This document shows positions 49,715-58,823 of a DNA stretch of 64,000 nucleotides, piece after piece. A model generated the notes under the pieces. That model was not told the origin of the DNA. It ran no database searches and was given only the letters and a program-made list of their open reading frames with translations. This DNA comes from JBBIIC01 sp037446725 (GTDB lineage: Bacteria > Actinomycetota > Coriobacteriia > Anaerosomatales > SLCP01), in contig JBBIIC010000007.1 in assembly GCA_037446725.1 (NCBI GenBank), positions 47,291 through 111,290 on the forward strand, in the 5' to 3' direction. Position 1 is the stretch's first letter; each line of letters opens with the position of its first letter. The position numbers and the translations under genes are program-made.

Positions 49715-50245
49715 GTGAGCGTTGCCGGCGAGCCGACTCCGGTCGACGAGGTGGTGGTCGAAGCCCAGCTCGGCCGCGAGCCCCGCGGGCGCTGGTGGGT
49801 GGAGGTCCGCTGCGGCTTCGGTTTTCCGCAAGTGCTGGGTACGCCGCCCGCCCTTGGCGACGGAGGTCCGTTTCCTACGCTCTACTGGCTCACGTGCCCC
49901 TGGCTCGCCGGGGACGTGTCCGCGGCCGAGTCCGCGGGAGGAGTCTCCTCGTGGGCCGCGCGGCTTGCGGCCGAACCGGAGCTTGCTGAGCGCATGCGTG
50001 CGGCGGACGCGGTCTACCGGGACCGCAGAGCCGAGGCGGCGCTGCCGCATCCCGACCCGTGCGCCGGCGTCGGCATCGCGGGGCAGCGCGATCCCGCGGC
50101 GACCAAGTGCCTGCACGCGCACGTGGCGGCGGCGCTCGCCGGCATCGCCGACCCTGTGGGCAGGGGGCTTCTCGACGCGCTTGGCCGCGAGTGCCCGGAC
50201 GGCCGCTGCGCGGGGCTGACGTGCCTGCGTGAGGGGGACTCGTGA
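49715..50245 (+). CDS. DUF501 protein
   Basis: 176 aa, GTG start 6 nt after ftsB. RWWVEVRCGFGFPQVLGTPP, PFPTLYWLTCPWLAGDVS and GIAGQRDPAATKCLHAHVA are the DUF501 motifs, with the late CPDGRCAGLTC cysteines. The family is almost confined to Actinobacteria and always lies beside ppx; its activity is unknown. Stop overlaps the ppx start (GTGA). Confidence 0.9.
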   Translation: MSVAGEPTPVDEVVVEAQLGREPRGRWWVEVRCGFGFPQVLGTPPALGDGGPFPTLYWLTCPWLAGDVSAAESAGGVSSWAARLAAEPELAERMRAADAVYRDRRAEAALPHPDPCAGVGIAGQRDPAATKCLHAHVAAALAGIADPVGRGLLDALGRECPDGRCAGLTCLREGDS

Positions 50246-51222
50246 CGGTCACGAGGCGGCTTGCCGCGATCGACATCGGCACCGTGACGACCCGGCTGCT
50301 CGTGGCCGACGTGGGACCGGGCACGCTGTCCGAGGTCATGCGCAGCACCGACATCACGCATCTGGGCGAGGGGCTGGCTCGCAGCGGCACGTTGTCGGCC
50401 GAGGCGATGGCGCGCGTCGAGAGCGTCATCGCCCGGTACGCCGGGCAGATGGGCGAACTCGGCGTGGAGCGTTGGCAGGCTGTCGCGACGAGCGCCTCGA
50501 GGGATGCGGACAACGGAGCGGAGTTCGCCGCGCTGCTCGCGCCTCACGGCATCGAACCCGACATCGTCGCGGGCGACGCCGAGGCGCGCCTCGCGTTCGC
50601 GGGGGCGACCTACGAGCTCGCCGGGGACCGTCTGCTCGTCAACGACATCGGCGGAGGGTCGACCGAGCTGGTGCTCGGCTCGCGTGCTGCGGGCGGCGGG
50701 CCGGGCGAGGCGAGGATCGCAGCGGCACGCTCGGTCGACGTCGGTTCCCGCCGGCTGACCGAGCGGTTCCTCGTACACGATCCGCCCCTGGCCACGGAGC
50801 TCGAAGAGGGCGCACGCTGGGCGCGCGGGGAGCTGGCGGCGTTCTTCGGCGACCTTCCCGAACCGCCGCGGCTCTCAATCGCGCTCGCCGGCACGGCGAC
50901 GACGCTCTCGGCCATCCGGCAGGGACTCGCCTGCTACGACCCCGCGCGGGTCCATGGCTCGGTGCTCGGCGTCGACGAGATACGCGGCATGCTCGAGCGT
51001 CTCGTGTCGCTGTCCCTCGAGCGGCGCGCGGCCGAGGTGGCCGGACTCGATCCGGGGCGCGCCCCGGTCATCGTGGCGGGCACGATCATCCTGCTCGCGG
51101 TGCTCGACCTGGCGGGGCTCGATTCGACGCTCGTGAGCGAGCACGACATACTGTATGGGATCGCGCTCGACCTCTACGCGCGCCTCGGGACCGAAGGACG
51201 TGGCGAGCCGGGTCTTGAGTGA
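50242..51222 (+). CDS. ppx: exopolyphosphatase / guanosine pentaphosphatase (Ppx/GppA)
   Basis: 326 aa, single Ppx/GppA domain pair without the HD or other C-terminal extensions. AAIDIGTVTTRLLVADV is the actin-like phosphate-1 motif; VATSASRDADNG, GDAEARLAFAGA and VNDIGGGSTELVLG are intact. Hydrolyses polyphosphate or pppGpp. GTG start overlapping DUF501. Confidence 0.92.
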   Translation: MTVTRRLAAIDIGTVTTRLLVADVGPGTLSEVMRSTDITHLGEGLARSGTLSAEAMARVESVIARYAGQMGELGVERWQAVATSASRDADNGAEFAALLAPHGIEPDIVAGDAEARLAFAGATYELAGDRLLVNDIGGGSTELVLGSRAAGGGPGEARIAAARSVDVGSRRLTERFLVHDPPLATELEEGARWARGELAAFFGDLPEPPRLSIALAGTATTLSAIRQGLACYDPARVHGSVLGVDEIRGMLERLVSLSLERRAAEVAGLDPGRAPVIVAGTIILLAVLDLAGLDSTLVSEHDILYGIALDLYARLGTEGRGEPGLE

Positions 51223-51225
51223 TGC

Positions 51226-51312
51226 GGCGGTGTATCCGAATTGGTACAGGAGGGGGCCTTAAAAGCCTCTGGCCGCAAGGCCGTGTGGGTTCGAATCCCA
51301 CCACCGCTACCA
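51226..51312 (+). tRNA. tRNA-Leu (UAA)
   Basis: 87 nt, CCA encoded. Acceptor GGCGGTG/CACCGCT with a G-U first pair; anticodon stem GGGGC/GCCTC with loop CTTAAAA, anticodon TAA; long variable arm GGCC-GCAA-GGCC; T arm GTGGG-TTCGAAT-CCCAC; discriminator A. All features fit tRNA-Leu. It begins 3 nt after the ppx stop. Confidence 0.95.
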
Positions 51313-51427
51313 GGTGATGATGCCGGGGTCGGGCAGGTGTGTGAACCGCCCACCCGGGCTCGTGATGACGGAAATCGCCGCCCGCACCGCGTGCGCGGCG
51401 CAGGCGGACTGAGAGGAGCGTGAGCGC

Positions 51428-52087
51428 GTGACGGACGATGCGGCACTCCGTCTCTATCGCGCGCTCGTGAGGCACGATCCCGCCGCGGCGATATCCGTCA
51501 TCGAGCGTGTGCGTGCCGGCGGCACGCCGCAAGAAGCGCTGTTCGACACCCTCTTCGCGCCCGCGATGGCAATCCTCGGGGGTTCGTGGGCGGACGGCTC
51601 GATCAACGAGTACGCCTTCACGCAGGCGGCGGTCACGGCCGACCAGATCATGTCGTTCGTCACGCCCCCCGTCGGCGCCGCCGACACGGGTGTCGGCGTC
51701 CTGGTCGGCTGCATGCACGGCGACCGTCACGACATCGGCAAGAACATCATCGCCGCGGCTCTCAGGGAGGCCGGGCACCGCGTGACGGACCTCGGCGTCG
51801 AGGTGCTGCCCGCGCGCTTCCTCGAACGTGCCGAGGAGTCCGGTGCGCGTATCGTGATCGTCTTCGCCGAGATGCTTGCGACCGCGCATGCCGTCGAAAG
51901 GGTGCACGAGATGTTCCTGTCGGCGGAGCGAGACGACGTCACGTTGCTCGCGTCAGGTGCCCCGTTCGTCGCCGATTCCCGGCTTGCCGCCGCAGTGGGC
52001 GCGAGCGGCGTGGTGCGTGGCGCCGAGGACGCTCTGCGCGCCGTGATGCGCGCCACGTCCGCCGCGATGGACAGGGGAGCGCGATGA
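51428..52087 (+). CDS. corrinoid (cobalamin)-binding protein
   Basis: 219 aa. Helical B12-binding-2 domain (residues 1-85, FDTLFAPAMAILGGSWADGS) followed by a Rossmann B12 domain with the base-off/His-on motif DRHDIG (GCMHGDRHDIGKNIIAAAL). No methyltransferase or activation domain is fused. Such proteins carry methyl groups or act as B12/light sensors. It is followed by a TPR protein and a glycosidase in overlapping frames, an unusual partnership. GTG start with GAGGAG upstream. Confidence 0.87.
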   Translation: MTDDAALRLYRALVRHDPAAAISVIERVRAGGTPQEALFDTLFAPAMAILGGSWADGSINEYAFTQAAVTADQIMSFVTPPVGAADTGVGVLVGCMHGDRHDIGKNIIAAALREAGHRVTDLGVEVLPARFLERAEESGARIVIVFAEMLATAHAVERVHEMFLSAERDDVTLLASGAPFVADSRLAAAVGASGVVRGAEDALRAVMRATSAAMDRGAR

Positions 52088-53253
52088 CCGCCGGGCGCTC
52101 TCCCCAGGTGATGCTCGCCGAGGGACTCGCCCGCCAGGGCCGCTCCGCGGCGGCGGTCACCGCGTGCCAGCAGGCGCTGCGCATCGACGAGCGCGACCCT
52201 CTCGTGCACTGCCTGCTCGCAGGGTTGATGATCGGCGAGGGCTTCTGCGAACAGGCGGCGGGCGCGGCCACGCGGGCCATCGGGATCGACCCCGGCTGCG
52301 CACCCGCCTACCTCGTCCTCGGTCTCGCCTACGACCGCATCGGCGGGATGTGGGACAGCTCGGTGCTCGTCTGGCAGGAACTCGCCGAAGTCGCACCGGA
52401 TCTCGCCGTCGCCCACGTCCAGCTCGGCGAGGCACTCGACGCGGCGGGCTATCCCGACGAGGCGCTTGCGGCGTGGAAGCGGGCGCTCGAGATCGACCCG
52501 CGGGACTGCCGGGCGATGTACGACCTCGCGGTAGCGGCGCTGAAGCGCGAAGGCATGGCGACGGCGCTTCCGGGCTTCCGCAAGGCGGGCGACCTCGATC
52601 CGAGTCAGGACGAACTGTTTTTCGCGCTCGCCGGCTTCGATGCCCGTGTCGCACCCGCCGGCGACGTCGTCAGCGTCGGCCCGGATGCCTCAGAGCGCCT
52701 CTTGGCGGCGCACGCGTTCGCGGCGGGCGAGGAGCTTTTCAAGGCCGCGGAGCTGGTGCGCATGGTGCTCGAGGAGCACTCCGACGACGTGGCGGCGCTC
52801 ACGCTCGCCGCGTACCTCTACCTCAAACAGGAGTCCGTCAACGAGGCGACGGCCTGCGCGCTGCGCGCGCTCACCCTGTCGACGCAGTCACCGGCGGCCG
52901 TTCTCGCGCTCGGGGTCGCCTTCGCGCGACGTCCCGCACTTTCGGACCACGCGGCGAAGCTCTTCTCCGCACTCACCGCGATGGCCCCCGGCCAGGCGCT
53001 GTCGCACGTGTTGCTCGCCGAGTCGCGGCTTGCGCTGCAGAGATACGCGGCTGCGGGCGAGGCGTACCGGGCGGCGCTCGCCATCGACCCGGGGTGCGTT
53101 CGCGCGCACTTCGGGGAGGCGGCGGTCGCGCTGGCCGAGGGCGACCATACGCGCGCCACCTGGGCGGTGCGCCGCGCCTCCCATCACGACGTGCAGCGCC
53201 GTCGCCATTTCTGGCAGCTGTACGACGCCGCGGTCGAAGGGGGCGCGCAGTGA
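52084..53253 (+). CDS. TPR-repeat protein
   Basis: 389 aa, no signal peptide. At least eight tetratricopeptide-like repeats are visible, for example LVHCLLAGLMIGEGFCEQAA, AYLVLGLAYDRIGG, AVAHVQLGEALDAAGYPDEA and LAWKRALEIDPRD-like phases. Such superhelices scaffold protein complexes. It overlaps both neighbours (ATGA at 52084, GTGA at 53250), so it is made together with the corrinoid protein and the glycosidase. Confidence 0.8.
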   Translation: MTAGRSPQVMLAEGLARQGRSAAAVTACQQALRIDERDPLVHCLLAGLMIGEGFCEQAAGAATRAIGIDPGCAPAYLVLGLAYDRIGGMWDSSVLVWQELAEVAPDLAVAHVQLGEALDAAGYPDEALAAWKRALEIDPRDCRAMYDLAVAALKREGMATALPGFRKAGDLDPSQDELFFALAGFDARVAPAGDVVSVGPDASERLLAAHAFAAGEELFKAAELVRMVLEEHSDDVAALTLAAYLYLKQESVNEATACALRALTLSTQSPAAVLALGVAFARRPALSDHAAKLFSALTAMAPGQALSHVLLAESRLALQRYAAAGEAYRAALAIDPGCVRAHFGEAAVALAEGDHTRATWAVRRASHHDVQRRRHFWQLYDAAVEGGAQ

Positions 53254-55157
53254 GCACCGGATCCCGCGCGTCGCGCCCCTCCCGAAACATGCTGTTCCCG
53301 CTCGGGGTGACGTATCACCCCGTCGACACGGATTCCGCCCCCTGGGACCGGTGGTACCCCGGTGATGTCGACGGCGACTTCGCGGAGTTCGCGGCGGCGC
53401 GTCTGACTCTCGTGCGCATCTTCATCTCGTGGAGGCTCTTCGAGCCGCAGGTAGGCGTGTACGCGGACGACGCGGTCCACCGCCTGTTCGAGATCGTGCA
53501 GAGCGCGGGCGCGCACCGGCTGCGCCTGATCGTCTGTTTCTTCGCAGACGAGCCGCATGCGGGTCTGCTCGACGTCCCCTGGGGCCAGAATCGCGACCCC
53601 CGGACCGATGCGTACCTGACCGAGCGCCAGGCCGCCCTCGTACGGCACGTGGTCGCCGCACACCGGTCGGACCGGGCCGTGTTCGCGTGGGAGCTCGGAA
53701 ACGAGGCGTTCTGCTCCGGGTTCGAATCGGCCGCCGACCTCGACGCGTGGGCGGGCGCGATGCGCGAAGCCGTGCGCGAGGTCGACACGGATCGACCCGT
53801 CATCCTTGCTATCGATCCCGAGACGCTCTTCCACGACCGGCGCGTCGATGCTCGCGCGGCGCTCGGGCCGGGCGAGATCGGCGTCTCCCACGCGACCTCG
53901 ACGTTCCGCAGCTACGCGGCGGAAGGACCCCTCACTCAGGTCCGCGCGACCTATCTCGACTCTTACCTGTTGCACGCGAGGTCCAGGGCCAAGCCCGTCC
54001 TCCTGGATGAGGTGGGCGCTCACGGGCAGGAAGCGTCGCATGCCGAGGAGGCGGCGATGCTGCGCTGCGTCCTGTACTCCGGACTCATGAACGGGGCGTC
54101 CGGCGCACTCGTGCGCAGATGGCGCGATGTCGAGACCGAGCGCCGCGAGCCCTACCATCTCGACCGGTTCGAGGCGCTCGTCGGCGTCAGGGATTCCGGG
54201 GGGCGTCCGAAGGCGGCGATGCGCGAGTTCGACGCGTTCGCGCGCATGGTGGCCCGCCTCGACCTGCGTGGCCTGACCCCTGCGCCGGAGCGGGCGGCCG
54301 TCGTCGTGCCGACCGAGCGCATGGCGTCCCAGCCGACGCTGCCCTCGCTCTACGCGCCCCGGGCGTGCCTGGAGGCGTTCGTGCGGGCGAAGGAGGCGCA
54401 CCTTCCGGTCACCGTCGTGCGCGAGGCGGATCCCTTCGACCCCTACTCGATGCTGATCGTGCCCTCGGTGACCGACCTGGAGGAGGGCACGTGGCGGCGG
54501 CTGGCCGAATGGGTACAGGGCGGCGGCTCGCTCGTCTTGTCCTACGGCGGCGGTGAGTTCGGGCCTGCCGCCCGGGACCTGTTCGGGGTCGACTTCCTCG
54601 GCCACGGCGGCGCGCGCACGAAGGCGACGTGCCGCGTCGCGCAGCGCAGCGTGCTCGGCGAGCTCGAGCCGTTCGAGACCGCCGCCGAGGTGCCGCACTT
54701 CGCCCTGCTCGGCCCCGGTGCGTCGACCGTCATCGCGACCGATGCCGCCGGAAGCCCGCTCGTCACGCTGAGCCGGCCGGGGCAGGGGCGTGCAGTGCTC
54801 GTTGCCGCGCCGTTCGAGCGCGTACTCGGCCAGGCGGGCCTCACCGCCACGCCGCCTCACCTCGAAGCATTCCTCACCACGCTGTACGGAGCGGTGGGGG
54901 ACGTCGCGGGGTGTCGCTCGAAAGTGAGCTGCGATGCCCGTGAGGTGGAGATCGCGGTTCTTGCGGGTGATGCGGAGGAGGTTGCGCTCCTCCTGAATCA
55001 TCATGGTGTCGAGGTGACCGCGACGCTCTCGTTCGACCGGGTGGTCGACGAGGTGAGCGCGGTCGCGGGCGGGTCGCCGACGGCTGTCGGAGGCGTCTCG
55101 TTCGGCGTGCCGCTCCCGCCGTACGGAGCGGCGGCGCTTCGGATACGCTACCGTTAA
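53250..55157 (+). CDS. glycoside hydrolase, (beta/alpha)8 barrel, mannanase-like
   Basis: 635 aa. No signal peptide is evident, so it may be cytoplasmic. The barrel carries FISWRLFEPQVGVYADDAV, the acid/base Glu in FAWELGNEAFCSGF and the nucleophile Glu in KPVLLDEVGAHGQ, the clan GH-A layout. A Rossmann-like domain (SMLIVPSVTDLEEGTWRRL) and a C-terminal beta domain follow, resembling GH42/beta-galactosidase trimerisation parts. Substrate unknown. Co-translated with the TPR gene. Confidence 0.78.
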   Translation: MSTGSRASRPSRNMLFPLGVTYHPVDTDSAPWDRWYPGDVDGDFAEFAAARLTLVRIFISWRLFEPQVGVYADDAVHRLFEIVQSAGAHRLRLIVCFFADEPHAGLLDVPWGQNRDPRTDAYLTERQAALVRHVVAAHRSDRAVFAWELGNEAFCSGFESAADLDAWAGAMREAVREVDTDRPVILAIDPETLFHDRRVDARAALGPGEIGVSHATSTFRSYAAEGPLTQVRATYLDSYLLHARSRAKPVLLDEVGAHGQEASHAEEAAMLRCVLYSGLMNGASGALVRRWRDVETERREPYHLDRFEALVGVRDSGGRPKAAMREFDAFARMVARLDLRGLTPAPERAAVVVPTERMASQPTLPSLYAPRACLEAFVRAKEAHLPVTVVREADPFDPYSMLIVPSVTDLEEGTWRRLAEWVQGGGSLVLSYGGGEFGPAARDLFGVDFLGHGGARTKATCRVAQRSVLGELEPFETAAEVPHFALLGPGASTVIATDAAGSPLVTLSRPGQGRAVLVAAPFERVLGQAGLTATPPHLEAFLTTLYGAVGDVAGCRSKVSCDAREVEIAVLAGDAEEVALLLNHHGVEVTATLSFDRVVDEVSAVAGGSPTAVGGVSFGVPLPPYGAAALRIRYR

Positions 55158-55218
55158 GCTCCAGCCGCCCGGGCAGGCCCGCCCGCGCGATGTGTCCGAT
55201 GACTCTGAGGGAGGTTCC

Positions 55219-56250
55219 GTGAGCGAACAGGTGCGCCTGACGCAGCTGTCGACCAAGTCGGGTTGAGCGGCGAAGTGGGGTCCGGAGGACCTCAAGGCGG
55301 TGCTCGACACGCTCGCGCCCCAGGAGTCCGAGCGGCTCATGGTTGGCTTTGAGACGAGCGATGACGCGGCAGTCTACCTGCTCGGCGAGCGGGCTGTCCT
55401 GCTCACCGTCGACTTCTTCACGCCGATGGTGGACGACCCGTACGACTTCGGTCGCATCACGGCCGCCAACGCGCTCTCAGACGTCTACGCGATGGGCGGC
55501 AAACCGCTCGTCGCGCTCAACATGCTCGCGTTCCCGTGCAAGATGGACGCGTCGGTGGTCGCCCGGGTCCTGCAGGGCGGCGCGGCGAAGTGCGCCGAGG
55601 CGGGCGTTCTCGTCGTCGGCGGCCACACCATCGACGACAATGAGCCCAAGTACGGGCTTGCCGTGATGGGCGAGGTCGCGCCGGAGCGCGTGGTGCGCAA
55701 CATCGGCGCACAACCCGGCGACGCGCTTGTCCTGACGAAGCGCATCGGTGTGGGCATCATGAACACCGCACTCAAGGCCGGCCTGGAGACCGAGCAGACG
55801 CTTGCCGGGGTCATCGAGTCGATGGCACACCTCAACCGCGCTGCCTGCGAGGCGATGGTCGAGGTCGGCGTGAACGCCGCCACCGACGTGACGGGCTTCG
55901 GACTGCTCGGCCACCTGCAAGAGATGGCGCTCGGCAGCGGGCTGGCCGCCTACCTGGACGTCGAGGCGGTGCCGGTGTGGGACGGCGCGCTCCACTACGC
56001 GCGCGACGGTGTGAAGCCGGGACGCACGCTCGACGTGATCAACGCGGTCGACGAGTGGGTCGAGTGGTCGGACGTGGAGAGCGCCTGGAGAGACGTGCTC
56101 TGCGACCCGCAGACGAGCGGCGGGTTGCTCATGGCCGTGCCGGCCGGGAGGCTCGACGCGCTGCTCGCAGCACTCGAGGCGCGCGGCGAGGCGGCGAAGG
56201 TGGTCGGTGGGATCGTCACGGGAGCGCCCGGGCGCATCGAGCTGCGCTGA
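55219..56250 (+). CDS. selD: selenophosphate synthase SelD, a selenoprotein (UGA at codon 16)
   Basis: 343 aa when the TGA at 55264-55266 is read as selenocysteine. The start reads VSEQVRLTQLSTKSG-U-AAKWGPEDL, so Sec takes the active-site Cys/Sec place of SelD, followed by the conserved AAK Lys. ATP and substrate motifs follow (GDALVLTKRIGVGIMNTALK, NAATDVTGFGLLGHLQEMA, QTSGGLLMAVP). GTG start with GGGAGG. It makes selenophosphate for Sec and other selenium uses. A SECIS-like hairpin follows the TGA. Confidence 0.94.
55277..55293 (+). other. bacterial SECIS-like hairpin of selD
   Basis: GGGGTCC (55277-55283), loop GGA, GGACCTC (55287-55293): 7-bp stem with one G-U pair, starting 11 nt after the UGA and with its G-containing loop 18 nt after it. 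This fits the distance and loop features of bacterial SECIS elements bound by SelB. Confidence 0.6.
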
Positions 56251-56377
56251 GACGCGCGCGTGGCGGGCGTCGTCATCGGCCGCGCGACTCCCCCACAGTC
56301 CGTTCATTTGATGATAGTTGGACTCAGGTTGGCTTATACTGCATCCCGGTACAGGTTCTCGCGACCGGGAGGCCCAC

Positions 56378-56716
56378 ATGAGCAAACGCGTGCTGATCAC
56401 CACCGACCGCATCGGGCGAGGCGACGACGAGCTCGGCCGGCTGCTCATGCGCAACTTCTGTTACTCGCTCGCGCGCAACGAGGTGCGTCCCTCGGCCGTC
56501 ATGCTGATGAACGGCGGCGTGAGGCTGGCCTGCAGGGGCTCGGAGGTGCTCGACGACCTCGCGCTGCTCGTCGAGAACGAGGTGGACGTCAAGGTCTGCG
56601 GGACGTGCCTCGACTACCTGAAGCTCACCGATTCTCTGGCCGTGGGAGAGACCGGCTCGATGCCGGCCGCCGTGGAGTGTCTGCTCGGGTCCGACGCCAT
56701 CGTGACGATCGCCTGA
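56378..56716 (+). CDS. yedF: DsrE-like selenium metabolism protein (YedF C-terminal domain only)
   Basis: 112 aa. SKRVLITTDRIGRGDDELGR, LLMRNFCYSLA, PSAVMLMNGGVRLACRGSEV, LALLVENEVDVKVCGTCLDYLKL and GETGSMPAAVECLLGSDAIVTI match the DsrE/YchN-like C-terminal half of YedF. The usual N-terminal TusA half is missing; a separate TusA gene is at 62210. Conserved Cys in CGTC probably carries sulfur or selenium. A TTATACT -10 element lies 40 nt before the ATG. Confidence 0.85.
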   Translation: MSKRVLITTDRIGRGDDELGRLLMRNFCYSLARNEVRPSAVMLMNGGVRLACRGSEVLDDLALLVENEVDVKVCGTCLDYLKLTDSLAVGETGSMPAAVECLLGSDAIVTIA

Positions 56717-56732
56717 GCGGGTGCGGCTCCGT

Positions 56733-57353
56733 CTACTCGTCCCTGGCCGCCGGATACGCGGTGCCGAGCGAGCCGCCGTGGGGCAGGCCGGTACAGGTGC
56801 GGCGGAAGCGCGGGTCGGGCGGCAGGTCGCCGAGCGGGCTGTCGAGCACGTGGCGCACGAGCGTGACGCCGGCGTGCTCGACCTCGGCATCGACGGTGAA
56901 CCCGACCTTACGGGCGACCGCGAGCGACGCGGCGTTGTCCGCGTGCACCATGCTGATGAGCCGCGGGAAGCCGATGACCGAGAAGCAGCGATGCACACCG
57001 GCCCGCGCGGCCTCGGTTGCGAGTCCTCTGCCCCACAGGTCGGGGTGCAGCCACCAACCGAACTCGATGTCCGGCGCGAACGTGCAGCCGGGTCCCGCGA
57101 AGCCGACCGCACCGGCCGGCTCGCCGGGGGTGGGCGCACGCAGTTCGAGCGCCCAGCGGCACCAGCCCGCGCGGGCCTGCGTGAGGATCTGCCGCTCGAG
57201 GAACGAGCCGATCTGCTCGTCGGTGGCGGCCCGTCCGCCGTTGATGTAGCGCGTCACGCGCGGGTCGCGCGCGAGCACCGCGAACGCGTCGATGTCCGCG
57301 GGCGCCCACGTGCGAAGCACGAGCCGTTCGGTTTCAAGCACGGTCGTCGTCAT
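56733..57353 (-). CDS. GNAT acetyltransferase, RimJ/RimL-like
   Basis: 206 aa. TERLVLRTWAPADIDAFAVL and the acetyl-CoA loop WWLHPDLWGRGLATEAARAG, then PRLISMVHADNAASLAVARK are the RimJ/RimL signature. Acylates an unknown amine, often a protein N terminus. It is the only minus-strand gene inside the selenium island and is divergent from selA, so it is probably not part of selenium metabolism. Confidence 0.85.
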   Translation of the reverse strand: MTTTVLETERLVLRTWAPADIDAFAVLARDPRVTRYINGGRAATDEQIGSFLERQILTQARAGWCRWALELRAPTPGEPAGAVGFAGPGCTFAPDIEFGWWLHPDLWGRGLATEAARAGVHRCFSVIGFPRLISMVHADNAASLAVARKVGFTVDAEVEHAGVTLVRHVLDSPLGDLPPDPRFRRTCTGLPHGGSLGTAYPAARDE

Positions 57354-57417
57354 CCGTCACCTCTGCCGGTGCTCCAGCGTGACCCACCGGCGAACGCGAA
57401 CAGGTAGAATCACCCTC

Positions 57418-58818
57418 ATGGATACCCAGGAACGCCTGAGGCGACTCCCCAAGGTCGACGACCTGCTGCGGCACGCCGACGTGGCCCCGCTCCTCGAGGC
57501 ACACCCGCGCGCCGTAGTGCTTGAGGCGCTGCGCGAGGCCATCGACGGCGCCCGAGCCCGTCTGCTCGCGTTCGCCGACGCCGACTACGACGAAGCCGGG
57601 CTGCTCGCCGACGTCTGCTCGCGCGTCGCGCTGAAGGACCGGCGATCGCTGCACGCCGTCATCAACGCCACCGGCATCGTCGTGCACACCAACCTCGGTC
57701 GCTCGATCCTCTCCGAGGCCGCCACGGCTGCGGTCGCCGAGATCGCATCGTCCTACTCGACGCTCGAGTACGACATCGCCACGGGCGAGCGCGGTAGCCG
57801 CCACGTGCACTGCGAGGAGCTGCTGTGCCGGCTCACCGGTGCGGAGGCCGCGATAGCCGTCAACAACAACGCCGCCGCGGTGATGATCGCGCTGTCCGCG
57901 CTTGGCCGGGGCAAGGAGGCCGTCGTCAGCCGCGGGCAGCTCGTGGAGATCGGCGGGTCGTTCCGCATCCCGGACATCATGCGCGAGTCCGGGGCGACGA
58001 TGGTCGAGGTCGGCACCACGAACAAGACGCACCTGCGCGACTACGAGAACGCCATCACCGAGCGCACGGGCGTGCTGCTCAAGGTGCACTCGAGCAACTT
58101 CCGGGTCGTCGGCTTCACGCAGGAGGTCGGACTCGACGAGCTCGTGCCGCTCGGCAAGGCCCACGGCGTGCCGGTCTTCGAGGACCAGGGCTCGGGTGTG
58201 CTCGTCGACCTGCGTGCGTTCGGGCTGCCCTACGAACCCACCGTCGGCGAGTCGATCGCCGCCGGTGCCGACCTCGTGTCGTGCTCGGGCGACAAGCTGC
58301 TCGGCGGGCCGCAGGCGGGCATCCTCGTGGGCCGCGCCGACATCATCGCGCTGCTCAAGAAGCATCCCATGGCGCGCGCGCTGCGCCTCGACAAAATGAC
58401 GCTTGCCGCGCTCGAGGTCACGCTTCGCGCCTACCTCGATCCCGACAAGGCGCTCGCCGAGATCCCGACGCTTCGCATGATCACCGCGCCCGCCGCCGAG
58501 ATGGCCGAGCGCGCCGACGCGCTCGCACGAAGGCTTGCGGACGCGTGCGGGAACCACGCGGTGGTCGACATCGCACCGGACGTCTCGCGGGCCGGCGGCG
58601 GCGCGCTGCCGATGGCCGACATCCCGACGACAGTGGTGCGCGTCACCCCGACGCAGATGAGCCCGGTCGAGCTCGAGGAGCGGCTGCGCCTCGGCGAGCC
58701 GGCGCTGATCGCCCGCATCAAGGACGACCGGCTGCTGCTCGACCCGCGTACACTGCTCGTCCGCGACGAGCCCGTCGTGGTTGCGCGCGTCGCCGGCGTG
58801 CTCGCAGGCGCGGAGTAG
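57418..58818 (+). CDS. selA: L-seryl-tRNA(Sec) selenium transferase SelA
   Basis: 466 aa. PLP enzyme; VINATGIVVHTNLGRSILSE, NNNAAAVMIALSALG, GTTNKTHLRDYENAI and CSGDKLLGGPQAGILVG (PLP Lys in GDKLLGG) are the SelA signature. It converts Ser-tRNA(Sec) to Sec-tRNA(Sec) using selenophosphate from SelD. Five nt separate it from selB. Confidence 0.96.
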   Translation: MDTQERLRRLPKVDDLLRHADVAPLLEAHPRAVVLEALREAIDGARARLLAFADADYDEAGLLADVCSRVALKDRRSLHAVINATGIVVHTNLGRSILSEAATAAVAEIASSYSTLEYDIATGERGSRHVHCEELLCRLTGAEAAIAVNNNAAAVMIALSALGRGKEAVVSRGQLVEIGGSFRIPDIMRESGATMVEVGTTNKTHLRDYENAITERTGVLLKVHSSNFRVVGFTQEVGLDELVPLGKAHGVPVFEDQGSGVLVDLRAFGLPYEPTVGESIAAGADLVSCSGDKLLGGPQAGILVGRADIIALLKKHPMARALRLDKMTLAALEVTLRAYLDPDKALAEIPTLRMITAPAAEMAERADALARRLADACGNHAVVDIAPDVSRAGGGALPMADIPTTVVRVTPTQMSPVELEERLRLGEPALIARIKDDRLLLDPRTLLVRDEPVVVARVAGVLAGAE

Positions 58819-58823
58819 GCGCG

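Noticed and set aside
49071..49718. Overlapping frame across ftsB in another phase
   Set aside because: It has no domain and overlaps the clear FtsB/DivIC frame with its membrane helix and coiled coil.
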